Shown one piece after another: positions 27,901-38,460 of a stretch of DNA of 64,000 bases. How positions within the stretch are numbered: position 1 is the stretch's first letter; each line of letters opens with the position of its first letter. The DNA comes from Hymenolepis diminuta (Eukaryota > Platyhelminthes > Cestoda > Cyclophyllidea > Hymenolepididae): contig CAADRB010000008.1 of NCBI GenBank assembly GCA_900708905.1, positions 315,558 to 379,557 of the forward strand. The letters run 5' to 3'. The notes under the pieces were generated by a model, which saw nothing but the letters and a program-made list of their open reading frames with translations, searched no databases and had not been told where the DNA came from. The translations under genes and the position numbers were made by a program.

Positions 27901-30044
27901 GGGATTATCGTAATGGTGGGTTTTACTCCAAAATTATGCAAGCCAGCGACTCCGTAATTTAGCCTGTTTTAAAAAATAAGCGAATTTGAAGAATAAGTAA
28001 TAATTAATTGTTAAATGATTTTTTCTTAAATAAAATTTTTAGTTTTTATGCAATGGTAATAATCTCGATATGATGTAATTATTCCAATTATCTCGTTGAA
28101 GATTAAGTATTTAGTGGTGTAATTACCGAATGCATTAATAATCACATAGAAAACGTTAAGTTCAGTCAATGAAAATTTTAAAAATATCTAATATTAAATA
28201 TAATGGTTATACCTGACATTAGTTAAATAAATCATTTAAATACTTAATTTTACTTGTTTTGATCAGTTGTTGAATTATTTGTCATTTAAATTAAACTATA
28301 CTTTCGAACTATTAAAATTTCTCTGCGAAATAAATCACCTTGAAAAACGTTAGAACGGAAATCAATTAAAATTCACTAAACGGTAGACTGGCCTTTTTTT
28401 TAAAAAATCTGAATATTTATGACAAGATTAGAAGAGTGATCGAAAGAAAAATAGTCTTGGAACTGTTAACTATCAATAATTTATAATAATAATTTTAAAA
28501 AATTAAAGTACCTCATAAGCCTATTTTGATTGTATGGACATCCTAAAACCTTCTCTCCTTGGGAAACGTGGACTACACTGGTCTCCTATTAAACCGTGAT
28601 TATGTGCGATATTTCACATTTTTAGACCTAGAGTAATTTAATTTTATAATAGAAAAATTGTCATTTTGTTATAAAAATTCAATTTTACTTTTATTTTCTG
28701 TTTATACTATTTGCTTTATCCTAATTTGTCTAAGTCTTACTAATTTTCTAAATGAAATAATTGAGCTTCCTGGTTTTGTTAGAATAATATATGGGGAAAA
28801 TGTCTTCTTTAACGTTTGACCGTCAACCATTTATTAATCGAAATTTTACCAATTGCATAAATTTCTCATTTCGAGACTGTTCTAATCATCGCATTGGTTA
28901 TTTCAGTCCTGAATTAGAGTGAAAATGCGCTTCAATTGTCTATTTGGCAGTGTTTATCATCATCTGTCTTGATTATCAGTGGAAAAATACCTTGGTCGAG
29001 GAACTTGTATTTTGCTTTTCATTTCTTGATCAGTTATAATCAATGCACATTTTCTACTCAGAATATGCACTCATGAACATTGACTTCGCCGCCTCTAACG
29101 AGCGATTTGAATGCTACATCATCAAAGTGTAAGGAAAATTAATTTAAAAGAATATGAAAGCACATGATTTATGAGAGATAGAAATGAAGCCTAAGAAGGT
29201 ATAAAGGATAAGAGAAATTGAATTGAAGACTATAGTTCTCTCTCTCATCAAGGTATAAGAAGCTCAGTATATCTCCTGATCTATCCAATGGCCAATATTT
29301 TCTCATGTTCGTCTACACTCTGCATTCATTTTAGTTAGCGTGCTCAGGACTGGCAGTTGCTTGCTTAGCCTTCTTCCAACTATTTAGTAACAATGTTTTT
29401 CATGGCTTACCGTGTGTACAAAAAACAAGACCTAGACCTCCACTTGATAATTGGGGATATTAAATATTAAACAAAAGTCATAATGAGATCTTTTAAAATT
29501 CCGCACATCTTTGACCTCATACATGGGCATAAAGTACAAACTTACACGTCGAAATTAGTAGGAATCACATCACTCAAATCCCAAATTACAGTTACGGTAT
29601 TTCATCAATGAAGATCCTTGTTTTCTTTTCAAAACTCTCCGAAAAAACAGAAAGGTGAGACTATCAGTTTTCAAGATTGGGTATGAAAGCTTTCCTTCCT
29701 TACATAGCTTAGAATGAAATTTTTAAAGTTTATCAGACAATTGCAATGGTATTCAGGTAAAAGCGAATTTTTATCCAGGTAAGACTTTGATCAGAATCAC
29801 GAAAAACTGAAAGGTCAAAGATCCTTTTCTTTGTTTATAGTGTAGGAATAACAAACCTAAACTACGAAAATGACATTAATCCTGATTGTAGGAATCATTT
29901 GATAGATCCTGATCTACTGTTACAATATTGTAGTAGCTGACAGTATAAATTTACTTCTTATTTTATTGAGATTACGTTCTCTGGATCAAGTATCCTTATA
30001 TATAACACTCAAACCGATTTAAGAATGCGTTTTTCAACATCCAT

Positions 30045-30200
30045 CCTGGTACATAGGGGTAGAATCATTGAATCCAGTGGAGACAAACTGGAAGTCTGCC
30101 GGTCCATTTATCAGCCAAATTTACCCTTGCGGCTGGCCCTTCCGTTCACTAGGTCAGCACTGAGTATCAAAACCATGGCCTCTCATTTCACAGATGGGCT
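30045..30200 (-). repeat. tRNA-derived SINE-like element, copy 3
   Basis: On the minus strand it reads GCTGACCTAGTGAACGG, GGGCCAGCCGCAAGGG, TTGGCTGATAAATGGACCGG, then GTTTGTCTCCACTGG. This parallels the copies at 43250-43440 and 14830-15030. The 71-aa plus-strand open frame across it is therefore not a gene. Confidence 0.6.
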
Positions 30201-30429
30201 TATCAATCCCTATGTTAATGGAGCCTTAGCTTTAATGTAATGGTCATTGCAATTGTCAGTTGACGATTGTTTAGTCCATTTTATTAATAGAAAATGATCG
30301 GTCAATAATATAATAAAATAGCGTGATTTTTATAGAAAATTTAATGGATGAAGAGAAAAGTGAAGACTTGAAAGTTTCGGATCTAACAAAAAACAACTTA
30401 AAAGTTTTAAGTTTGGTTAAAGAATAGTT

Positions 30430-30680
30430 TTGGAGATGGCACAAATTGCACTGATGTTGATTTTTACCAATGAAATTTAAGCCACTAAGCACGTTGCTAC
30501 TAAATAATTGGAAGTAGGCTAAGCTTGTGACTTCGCCAGCCAATAATGATGTAACTGCCAGCACGTAGAGTTGACAAAGAGAAGCTTGAAATTTAGAAGT
30601 ACTCAACTGTACGTCTCTATGCTGCATGAAATGGTAGCGACGCCTGTGACAAGATCGTTACACATACACACACTCTCTCC
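30430..30680 (+). repeat. Second interspersed repeat family, copy B
   Basis: Core ACCAATGAAATTTAAGCCAC, then TAAGCACGTTGCTACTAAAT, then AATTGGAAGTAGGCTAAGC and CTTCGCCAGCC. It matches 34407-34490 and 16987-17060 in order. A CTCCTTCATTCTATATTGCC tail follows near 30740. Confidence 0.55.
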
Positions 30681-32234
30681 TGTATCATTTAATGCTTCCT
30701 GGTCACCATTTCTATCTTTCATATTCTTATATATATATGCTCCTTCATTCTATATTGCCTTACTCATAAGGTAATAATAACAAAACTTTAATAAACAAAT
30801 AAATAACTAAAAACCTAATGACAAAAATTCTATTAGAACGCACTTCCCACAAAAGGTTTGCATTTAAGCACCTTTTATAATGATGCATTACGAAAATCAG
30901 TTCTAATTTGTTCGAAAGCGAAGATATGATTGCACTGGGAACCAAAAGAATTATATAAATTTGATTATTGCACTGATTCTACTTTCATAGGTAAAGAACC
31001 CTTGTGTGGTGTACGATCTGGTAATACATCTACCAGTATTCATAGTATCCATCAATCATATTATAATGATTGCAAGCACTTGAATGAACAAATATCAATG
31101 TGTCAACAAATTAATTTCCACTTTTCTGAATAAAAGTGCGTATGACGTAATATATCCCGAATAATGAAAATTTAAGTATGAAAGTCGATCACATGAATGT
31201 CTTGATAGGTACTTTGATGACGCAAATAGAACTAATTAAATTAAAAGAGAAATGGAAATTCCTTTAAAGAAATTTCTGGTCAAGTGAATAAATTAGTTAA
31301 TATTACGAAAACACAGGTTTTATATTATCATTCTCTGACACGATTAATATTCGCTAACATGATAATTTCAATAGTTAAGTTTAAGTGATTACAGTTCTTT
31401 CATATAACTGACTTCTGAAGGTCAAATAGTTACTCGATAGATGAGAGCTTTGTCCATCATTCCTATTAAGACGAACTTTTGAAGTGTTAAAAGTAGAATA
31501 AGTTCACATACGTCTTAAGTATGGGCATGTAGATAACCTGCGGGCTGTGAATTGTCCATCCCAAATAAAGATTATACACTATTGTTTTGAGTCATAGATG
31601 CCAGTAAACTAGCACAGGGAGTGTGATCTGAATAAAGGGGGATGAAGTCTATAAGATGTATGGAAGATGGAAATAAAGACCAAAAAGCACAAAACATGAA
31701 TTGTGAAAGATAACGCCTATCTTGCTTACGGTTGCAAAGTCCCCACCATGAGCGATAGCGATCGCTGACTATGTAGCCCAATCTGTCCAAAGACCGCACT
31801 GAGCTCCCAGCTCGGCATCCCCAATAGTCCATTCTGAGTGTTGATATGTGCTTGAGTTTGGTTCAGTAAGGTTGCTAGTCTACATCCAACATGCGTTAGT
31901 GCAATTAATAGCATTGTCTTATCCTTAAACTTTCAACGATCAACTCTGCAATTGTAAAAGGATTACGGTAATACTTATTTGACCACCTTCAGCATTCTGA
32001 ATACCCTAAATGAATAATTACGCTATTCGGCTAACAAAAAAATTATATACCTATCTTATTAAAGTGATGGTGCAGTGATCAACGTGCACGTCTATTAAGC
32101 CACAGGTAACAAGATCGCCAATCATCGGCATATTACCAGCGACGTGGACATCCACCTGTATTGGTTAATTCTAATCAACTTGGATGTAATAGATTTGGAA
32201 TTTCTGATCTTCTCACCACTCAAGTCTATTTTTA

Positions 32235-32254
32235 TTAACGCTTATAAGCGTTAA
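32235..32254. repeat. Perfect 20-bp palindrome
   Basis: TTAACGCTTATAAGCGTTAA equals its own reverse complement. It lies in the intergenic region and could form a cruciform or bind a dimeric factor. No function is visible. Confidence 0.9.
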
Positions 32255-32512
32255 AAATGATTTTGAGAAATTTTACTTACCTGAATATAGTTGAAGTAAT
32301 TGCGTTTGCACAAGCTGGCTTAGATGAAATATAAGTGAATAAAATTGTGCTATTTCATCGTGAATTTTTCATATAAACAAATGGAGATTCAATAAAGATT
32401 AGGAACTTTTTTATAAATAATTTCTTTTGTTAGTGTTGTAACATCAAAATATAGCGTAATATATGTGATAGTTGTGCGCTATCATCAGTAATTGACACCA
32501 GAAATTGATTAA

Positions 32513-32543
32513 GATTCAGAAATTGAATCTTAATTTCTGAATC
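32513..32543. repeat. 12-bp perfect inverted repeat with 7-nt loop
   Basis: Arms GATTCAGAAATT and AATTTCTGAATC flank GAATCTT. The loop itself repeats part of the arm. It may be a small MITE relic or a chance hairpin in AT-rich DNA. Confidence 0.85.
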
Positions 32544-34359
32544 AGCACTTTGGGATCATTTTAATTCCACATTCACCAAAAATAGGAAAATGCGTGTCAA
32601 CTGGTCATTAGAAGAGCACAAAATCAGGAAGCATTTGTCGGTTTGCTACATGATGATCACTAACATTTTATGTACAAATTTTTAAACTCTAAAAAATAAC
32701 AATCGGTACGTTATTGTTTCTCTATTTTCTTACTTTTTCGCCTTCTATCTACCTTTAACTAAATTAATACCCTAGCTGAAGTCTTTTCACAAAATTACCA
32801 TTCCTTTATTAAGTCTTTTACATTAAAGGTATTATCAAAGATAGGAGTTGAATAAATGATGCATAGCTTTCGATATTACAATTGCTGACGAACTGGAAAC
32901 GAAAAGGGAAAGTTGGGAATTGCATAACCCACCCTGCGATTGGCTCCGCTTTGTCTATAAAGAGTATTCCACTCAATTAAAGCCTGCAATAAGGGCGTCT
33001 ATACTGGAATCGTGGATATTGGTTCTCAAAGGTGAAAAATTGTATTTGTCTGCATTTTCGTAGTTCTGCGTCCCACAAGCCATTTTAAATTCGTCTGATA
33101 GTAGATGAAGCAATTTCAAAAGATTGGGTTGTGGTACTAATCTCATCTTTGGATCTGCAGAACTTTAAATTGGTGGAAGCAGCGATTTAAAACTAGCATA
33201 TGGTGTCTTTCAACTAGCAGGATGACAAAAGTTAAATTTCTTTGACATATTTTTCCCCTAGTGGGAAAATTGGTTACATTAAATAATAAAATTCTTTATG
33301 AAAAGTGAAATGTCTAGAACGTGATATCCCTCTAAATTAAATTATGTTATAGATATGTCCATTTATTAATAATAAAGATAATATGCAACATACTATAAAC
33401 ATACAACACACTTCGGGCAATCAGATGCATGGCTACAGCAGAGGAAGCAGTTTGGAAATAGGGTAGGGATATTTGGTCCGTGGGATTCGGGATGATTATT
33501 CCTTATCTTCTCAGCTTCTACTGCTTTTTTATACGATCCGTGACTGAATGCGAAGTTAACAATAAGGATGATACTATGATGTGATGCGTCTCAGCTCTCT
33601 TTGTCTTTTATACGCCAAAGAATTCCCTGTTGGTCGTTGCGCCTGAGGAATAATGATGCTGTCGAGAGTGCACAACCATTGTCTTTCCGCGAACATTTAC
33701 ATATAGTTGGCAGCTTCATACGTCACTGTTTTTGCTCGAATTCCCTTAAGGTGGGAATTAACACTATTAGATAGAGGAATTGTTAGCTATTTTAATCAAA
33801 GATTTCCTTGGTGTCCTGCTCAATTTGCCTCAGTCATGCCTTTGTAGATTTTATTTTTATGTCTCTTTAGAACCTGATGACTCAAAAGAAGTTTTAGAAT
33901 ATAAGAACTGGTAAGATATTTCACCGCAACCAAAATGCGAAGCCTTCTTCGTTGAATCAGTGGCATAATTCGTTCTTCTGAACTCAGGAAAATCCTGTCT
34001 CTGTTAACTTAACTAAATTTCTTACTGTAACCGACACATTCCGACACCTCCCCCCACCCCAATTATCTTATTAGGCCACCAGTTACACTTGTGTTGTTGG
34101 CACATCATATTCAGAGAGAAAGTTATCTTGTCTTTTGCTTGGAACAGAGAACAACTCATTATCAAGATACTTCATCACTCTTACGATCGCCTGTTTTTTA
34201 TTTAGAGAAGAAAAGAAATAAATCCAAGAGGAATAATCAAATATACTGATTTAATAAGCTAAGCCATTTGCGTAAGTATATTTCAGATCGATAGAGAGAA
34301 GACAGTGTTGTAGTCGTTCCAAGACCCTTTACTAACTTAACAAGAAATATCGGAAAAAT

Positions 34360-34700
34360 TGATTTTTCTATATATAACTGGCTTTTGAAGCTCGACCTAA
34401 CGCCGTACCAATGAAATTACAAGCTACTGAAGAATTGGAAGTAAGTTAAGCAAGCAACTCAGCCCACTGCGGAAGCATGCACGCCAGCCATGGGAGAATG
34501 GTGGTCATAGGCTAGAACACAAGAAATACTCAACCGCACAGTCCTATACCGCCTTGGAGTATAGTGACCATTGTGATAAGATGGTTGCCTTCTCTCAACT
34601 CCGCAGTTGTCAATGCTTATCTTTTATTTTTCAAACTCTTTATGCCCTTTTATTCTATGCTGCCTTGTCTATAAAACGTTTCCTAATATTTATTTAATTC
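34360..34700 (+). repeat. Second interspersed repeat family, copy C
   Basis: It contains ACCAATGAAATTACAAGCTA, then GAATTGGAAGTAAGTTAAGC, then CACGCCAGCC, and ends with TCTTTATGCCCTTTTATTCT and GCTGCCTTGTCTATAA. The core matches copy B and the tail matches the sequence near 17390. Confidence 0.55.
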
Positions 34701-35336
34701 GCAATTCCCACAACAGTCTGTGACCAGGCTAATTGTCGAGATGACACACGACGCTCCCAGCACATTGATAAAAATAATAAGTGACTTGGGGACTATATGT
34801 CAATCCCCCATCTCGAAACAAAGCAAGAACTCTGCGACCTTGATTCATACTTATCGGCGTAAACATGTTCACATTCAACAGAATTTGATTTTAGAATTGT
34901 AAATCCTATAACGACAAAAATTTGATGATATCCGAAATCACCAGCGAAGCAATCCCAATCTAATACCTAATTCTCTAACCCAAACATTTTCCTTCGATGG
35001 CAGAGAAAATATGCGCTTTTAGTCGTTTTCCCTCCCCAATACCTCTTCAACTGCCACATGAATCCTTACAAGTAGATATTTAGAAGCATCCAATCTTCAT
35101 TAAAGTACTACCATCTTCATAAAGACTCTACTCATTTCAAATAAGTAAACAAAACCAACAAATTCAAAAAAATTTAAAGACATCAGAATGAAAAATCTCA
35201 TTATAAAAAGAACACAATTTACAATTTGTCACGGGATTAATAGAACACTTCGGGTCAATCAGAATGTAAAAAGAAGCAGGAGAACTCAACCCAACCCAAG
35301 AACAACCTATCGAATTCGAAAAAACCGCTGACGTCA

Positions 35337-36880
35337 TTATAAGGCACTTCTGGGAGTTTTTTTCGAAGAGGTCAAATTCTGGACGGAGAATCTACGATCA
35401 CGATCATCTCCACGACGCTTCTGTTGAACTTGCTGATGATGAAAAGGTTTCTGATGACTCTCTGACGCTGTAGCAGCGACCGGTGAAATAGCACCTGTTG
35501 CTGGACGCCGCGACATGGTTGAATGAGATCTATGACGGAAATGATAAGACGGTGAGTGAAATTGATTGGTAGATAGGGAAGATATGCGGGAGTTGGAGAA
35601 ATTTCCAGCAGCTAACATTGCAGCAGTTCTTGTCGAGTGAAGCATGCTGATGCTGGAATTAATCCCTGCCAATCGAGCCTTATACGCCTTGTAAGTAGCC
35701 TAAAACGGCATTTAAGTATATAAAGATCAAGCTAGGGCATGAAGGAGAGGAGGAAAACCAACCTTTAAGACAGCGATCTTGTCATGGATACGTGTCTGCT
35801 CCTCAAGAAGGTATCGTAAACTGACATTGCTATCAAATTCCGCAGCGAAAAGCTCACCGATTGGGGGGATATCGGGAAGAGGACCTCTTTGATGAAAACC
35901 AGGAGTGAGTGGAGAAAAGGTGTACTGTTGATTATTTTGACTGCTGTTGTTTTGCCCACCTTGGGGAGAGAAGAGACTAGAAGCACAACCATCTTCGTCA
36001 TCATCAAAGAGTCTCCGTGTGGATCTGGAATCCTCTTTCGGCCGTTGACGACGTTTGACTGACGATGTCGTGTGAGAATGATGATTATGCGGATTATTTT
36101 CCGTTTCACTGGGAATCGACACTCTGACCTCATTTCTGAATCGATCAGACAGTTTGTCAATATTTGGACTGGGGTTTCCATCTCGGTGAGATCTACGGAG
36201 AGAATTAGGGGGAGGTTTCGAATTTGTATTTCGCTCCCCCAAGACTTTTTTTGCTACTGGGGTTTTATTCGCTGTGGGAGAGGACTGGACATGGGGCATA
36301 TTTGAATTCGAAAGAGTTAGTATAGATCCTGATCCAGAATTACTGTCATTATGGGCGGGAGGAAGAGACGGGATTTTAAAACCCGGATTGCCCTTGCATG
36401 GCTTGGGTTCTGGAAGATGCTGATACACTGTTTTAGACTCTGTCTGATCTGCGGTTATATAATATTAAAAAAGTAAAGAATATTAAGAAGCAGTTAGTAA
36501 AAACATTGTTATACCTGTCAGAGAATTCATTTTCTTCTTCCTAGCTTCGGCAACTTTCGCTCGATATAGCGAGTCCAATGGATGTTCATAAACAACAATC
36601 CCAGATTGCGTTTGTTGATAAACGATCGAACCATCCCGACTCTAAAATTGTTAAAATGATACAAAATATTTACTCTAAGCGCCTGCCATCCGCCAGGAAG
36701 AGGAGCTGAAACGCCTTCTTGAGCTATTGGAAGCAAATATTCTTCTTTATCAGGGTCTATTCCAAGTCCCTTCGCATATAACCGGATTTCTTCCTCAGTA
36801 GGTTTCAAATTATCAATTTCCTCTAGAACTGTAAAATTCCGTGAATGATCTGCAGTAATTGTAGTCTTAACACTTTCCAT
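35337..36880 (-). CDS. WW-domain protein with CEP164-like N-terminus, 4 exons, predicted 460 aa
   Basis: Exons are 36880-36674, 36641-36515, 36448-35763 and 35699-35337, and all phases agree. The first intron is only 32 nt (GTAAATATT...AATTTTAG). Residues 30-69 carry EIRLYAKGLGID, LLPIAQEGVSAPLPGGW, the signature that precedes and opens the WW domain of the centriolar distal-appendage protein CEP164. The WW module continues as IVYQQTQSGIVVYEHPLDSL with a following basic helix. The second aromatic and Pro are present, but the tryptophan usual at the WW end is replaced. The middle is low complexity (Ser, Asn, Pro, basic). A predicted coiled-coil stretch (RYLLEEQTRIHDKIAVLK then ATYKAYKARLAGINSS) leads to a basic C-terminus. 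At 460 aa it is far shorter than vertebrate CEP164, so orthology is not certain. It shares a 1.6-kb divergent intergenic region with the HORMA gene. Confidence 0.78.
36642..36673 (-). other. 32-nt intron in WW-domain gene
   Basis: The intron has GTAAAT and TTTTAG borders. Its length is not a multiple of three, and removing it is required to continue the WW domain (GGWQALR then SRDGSIVYQQ). Confidence 0.85.
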
Positions 36881-38460
36881 TGTATGACACTACCAAATGG
36901 GATTCAAATGTAATTCAAGAAGTATTCAAAAGTGCCGTTTGAAGTCTATTATTAATCATTGCTCCACTAAAACAAAATGCAGAATAAATTAATACTTGAT
37001 TATTTTGCATAAAATGTTTTTTAAAACACATTCAGAATACATCCAATTTATATTATTATGCCATCAATTATTTAATTTACTAGTCTATCAAGGCCTATAG
37101 CATTGTCAATAGGTGCTCACCACGAATGCTGTCGGTGATTATTGTTTTCTTGCAGCGGTCTCGCTGACTTAATCTTGAATTAATGGAAACCTTTTAATAG
37201 TAAATGTGTTTATAAGCAGACCAAAAATCGTCGATTGTTAATATAATAAAGAAAAATATAGCCCTGATCTATGCTTTATATTTTTATGCAATAATTATAC
37301 TTTAAATGTGCTATAATAATCAATTTGCCTAAAGCTTCGCCAAAATTTTAGTAATTTCAAAGGGCTTATAATCAAATTTGAACTGATGTATATTTCAGAG
37401 AATAATTTTCTTTATCACAACCGCACAATTTGTATAGACATAAATCTACCACTCTAAGATTAACATCCCTGACACAAAAAGGTATTCCTGCAGGTGACAG
37501 ATGAAGACCGTCTTTTCCAAATAAGAAGTCATGGAGCTTCAAACAAGCATATATTATTCGCCATTAAAAGGGATGGAGAAATATTGGAAAATAAACGAAA
37601 TTTAAATTTGACAAATTAAAGATGAAAAGTGTGGTACAGAGTGAAATGTTGACTGGTAATGCTGAAATAATGAAGGTACCCCACTCAGTTTAGACCCCAA
37701 ATCCAGATTTCTACCGAGTTTATGTTTATTTCCATTCGATAAGCCGTTTTGTTCGGGACACTTTATGACTACCTCACACATTTATTTATCAGCTGACGTT
37801 TAAAAGATAGTGAAGGCACGTAAACAGGCGTGCAGAAACCACAACGCTTACAATTATCTCAATCTATATGTACAACAAACTTTCATTTTACTGTTTCCCT
37901 CAGGGCCGAATGAATTATTTCCCGTTTGCAATATTCAGGACAGCGCTGAATGTGCTTGAAAATAACTGTTGACGAATCACTAAATCTAAATAAAACAAAT
38001 ACCTTACCAGAGCTTTGTGATTTTTTAAATAATATTTATATCTGGTAATTTTATTAAGAAGAGTATATTTACACTTACGAAAATGGACATAAGTCTGATA
38101 GTACATTTAGGATGTGAGATATTTTCTATTTTATACTAAGTTTTAGTGACCAAATTAATGAAAGAAGTACGTGGAATATGAAAATCATCCAAATTGTGGA
38201 TAAGTATAACTAATGGCGCATAAAAATGTCGTATTGATCGAAATATAAAGGCACAAAATTTTAAACTCTCAAAATAGTTTTTATACTGATTTTGTCCATT
38301 TTTCGTATATCGCCAAATAACATAAATGACTTTCATGAAAATGAGTAATTAACCCATAAAAATTAACTCATAATTTAACCTGTTGTAAACGTTAAATTTG
38401 TTGCTGCCACTTTGTTTAATGCAATTATTATTAAAAACACGGTAATACGTTATTTCGAAG
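36881..38460. promoter_or_regulatory. Divergent intergenic region between WW-domain and HORMA genes
   Basis: About 1.6 kb of AT-rich sequence lies between two start codons on opposite strands, so both promoters must lie here unless there is an upstream non-coding exon. I cannot identify a TATA box or initiator with confidence, and no other gene is visible. Confidence 0.4.

Larger units (their letters stand above)
24911..35336. other. Long intergenic region, no gene recognised
   Basis: More than 10 kb lies between the RhoGAP 5' end and the 3' end of the WW-domain gene. It is AT-rich with many homopolymer runs. It holds a SINE-like copy (30045-30200), two copies of the second repeat family (30430-30680 and 34360-34700), a 20-bp perfect palindrome (32235-32254) and a 12-bp hairpin (32513-32543). 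Short open frames here have no recognisable domain and mostly overlap these repeats. Confidence 0.55.

Noticed and set aside
30025..30240. 71-aa plus-strand open frame
   Set aside because: It lies across a minus-strand SINE-like copy and has no domain or splice support.
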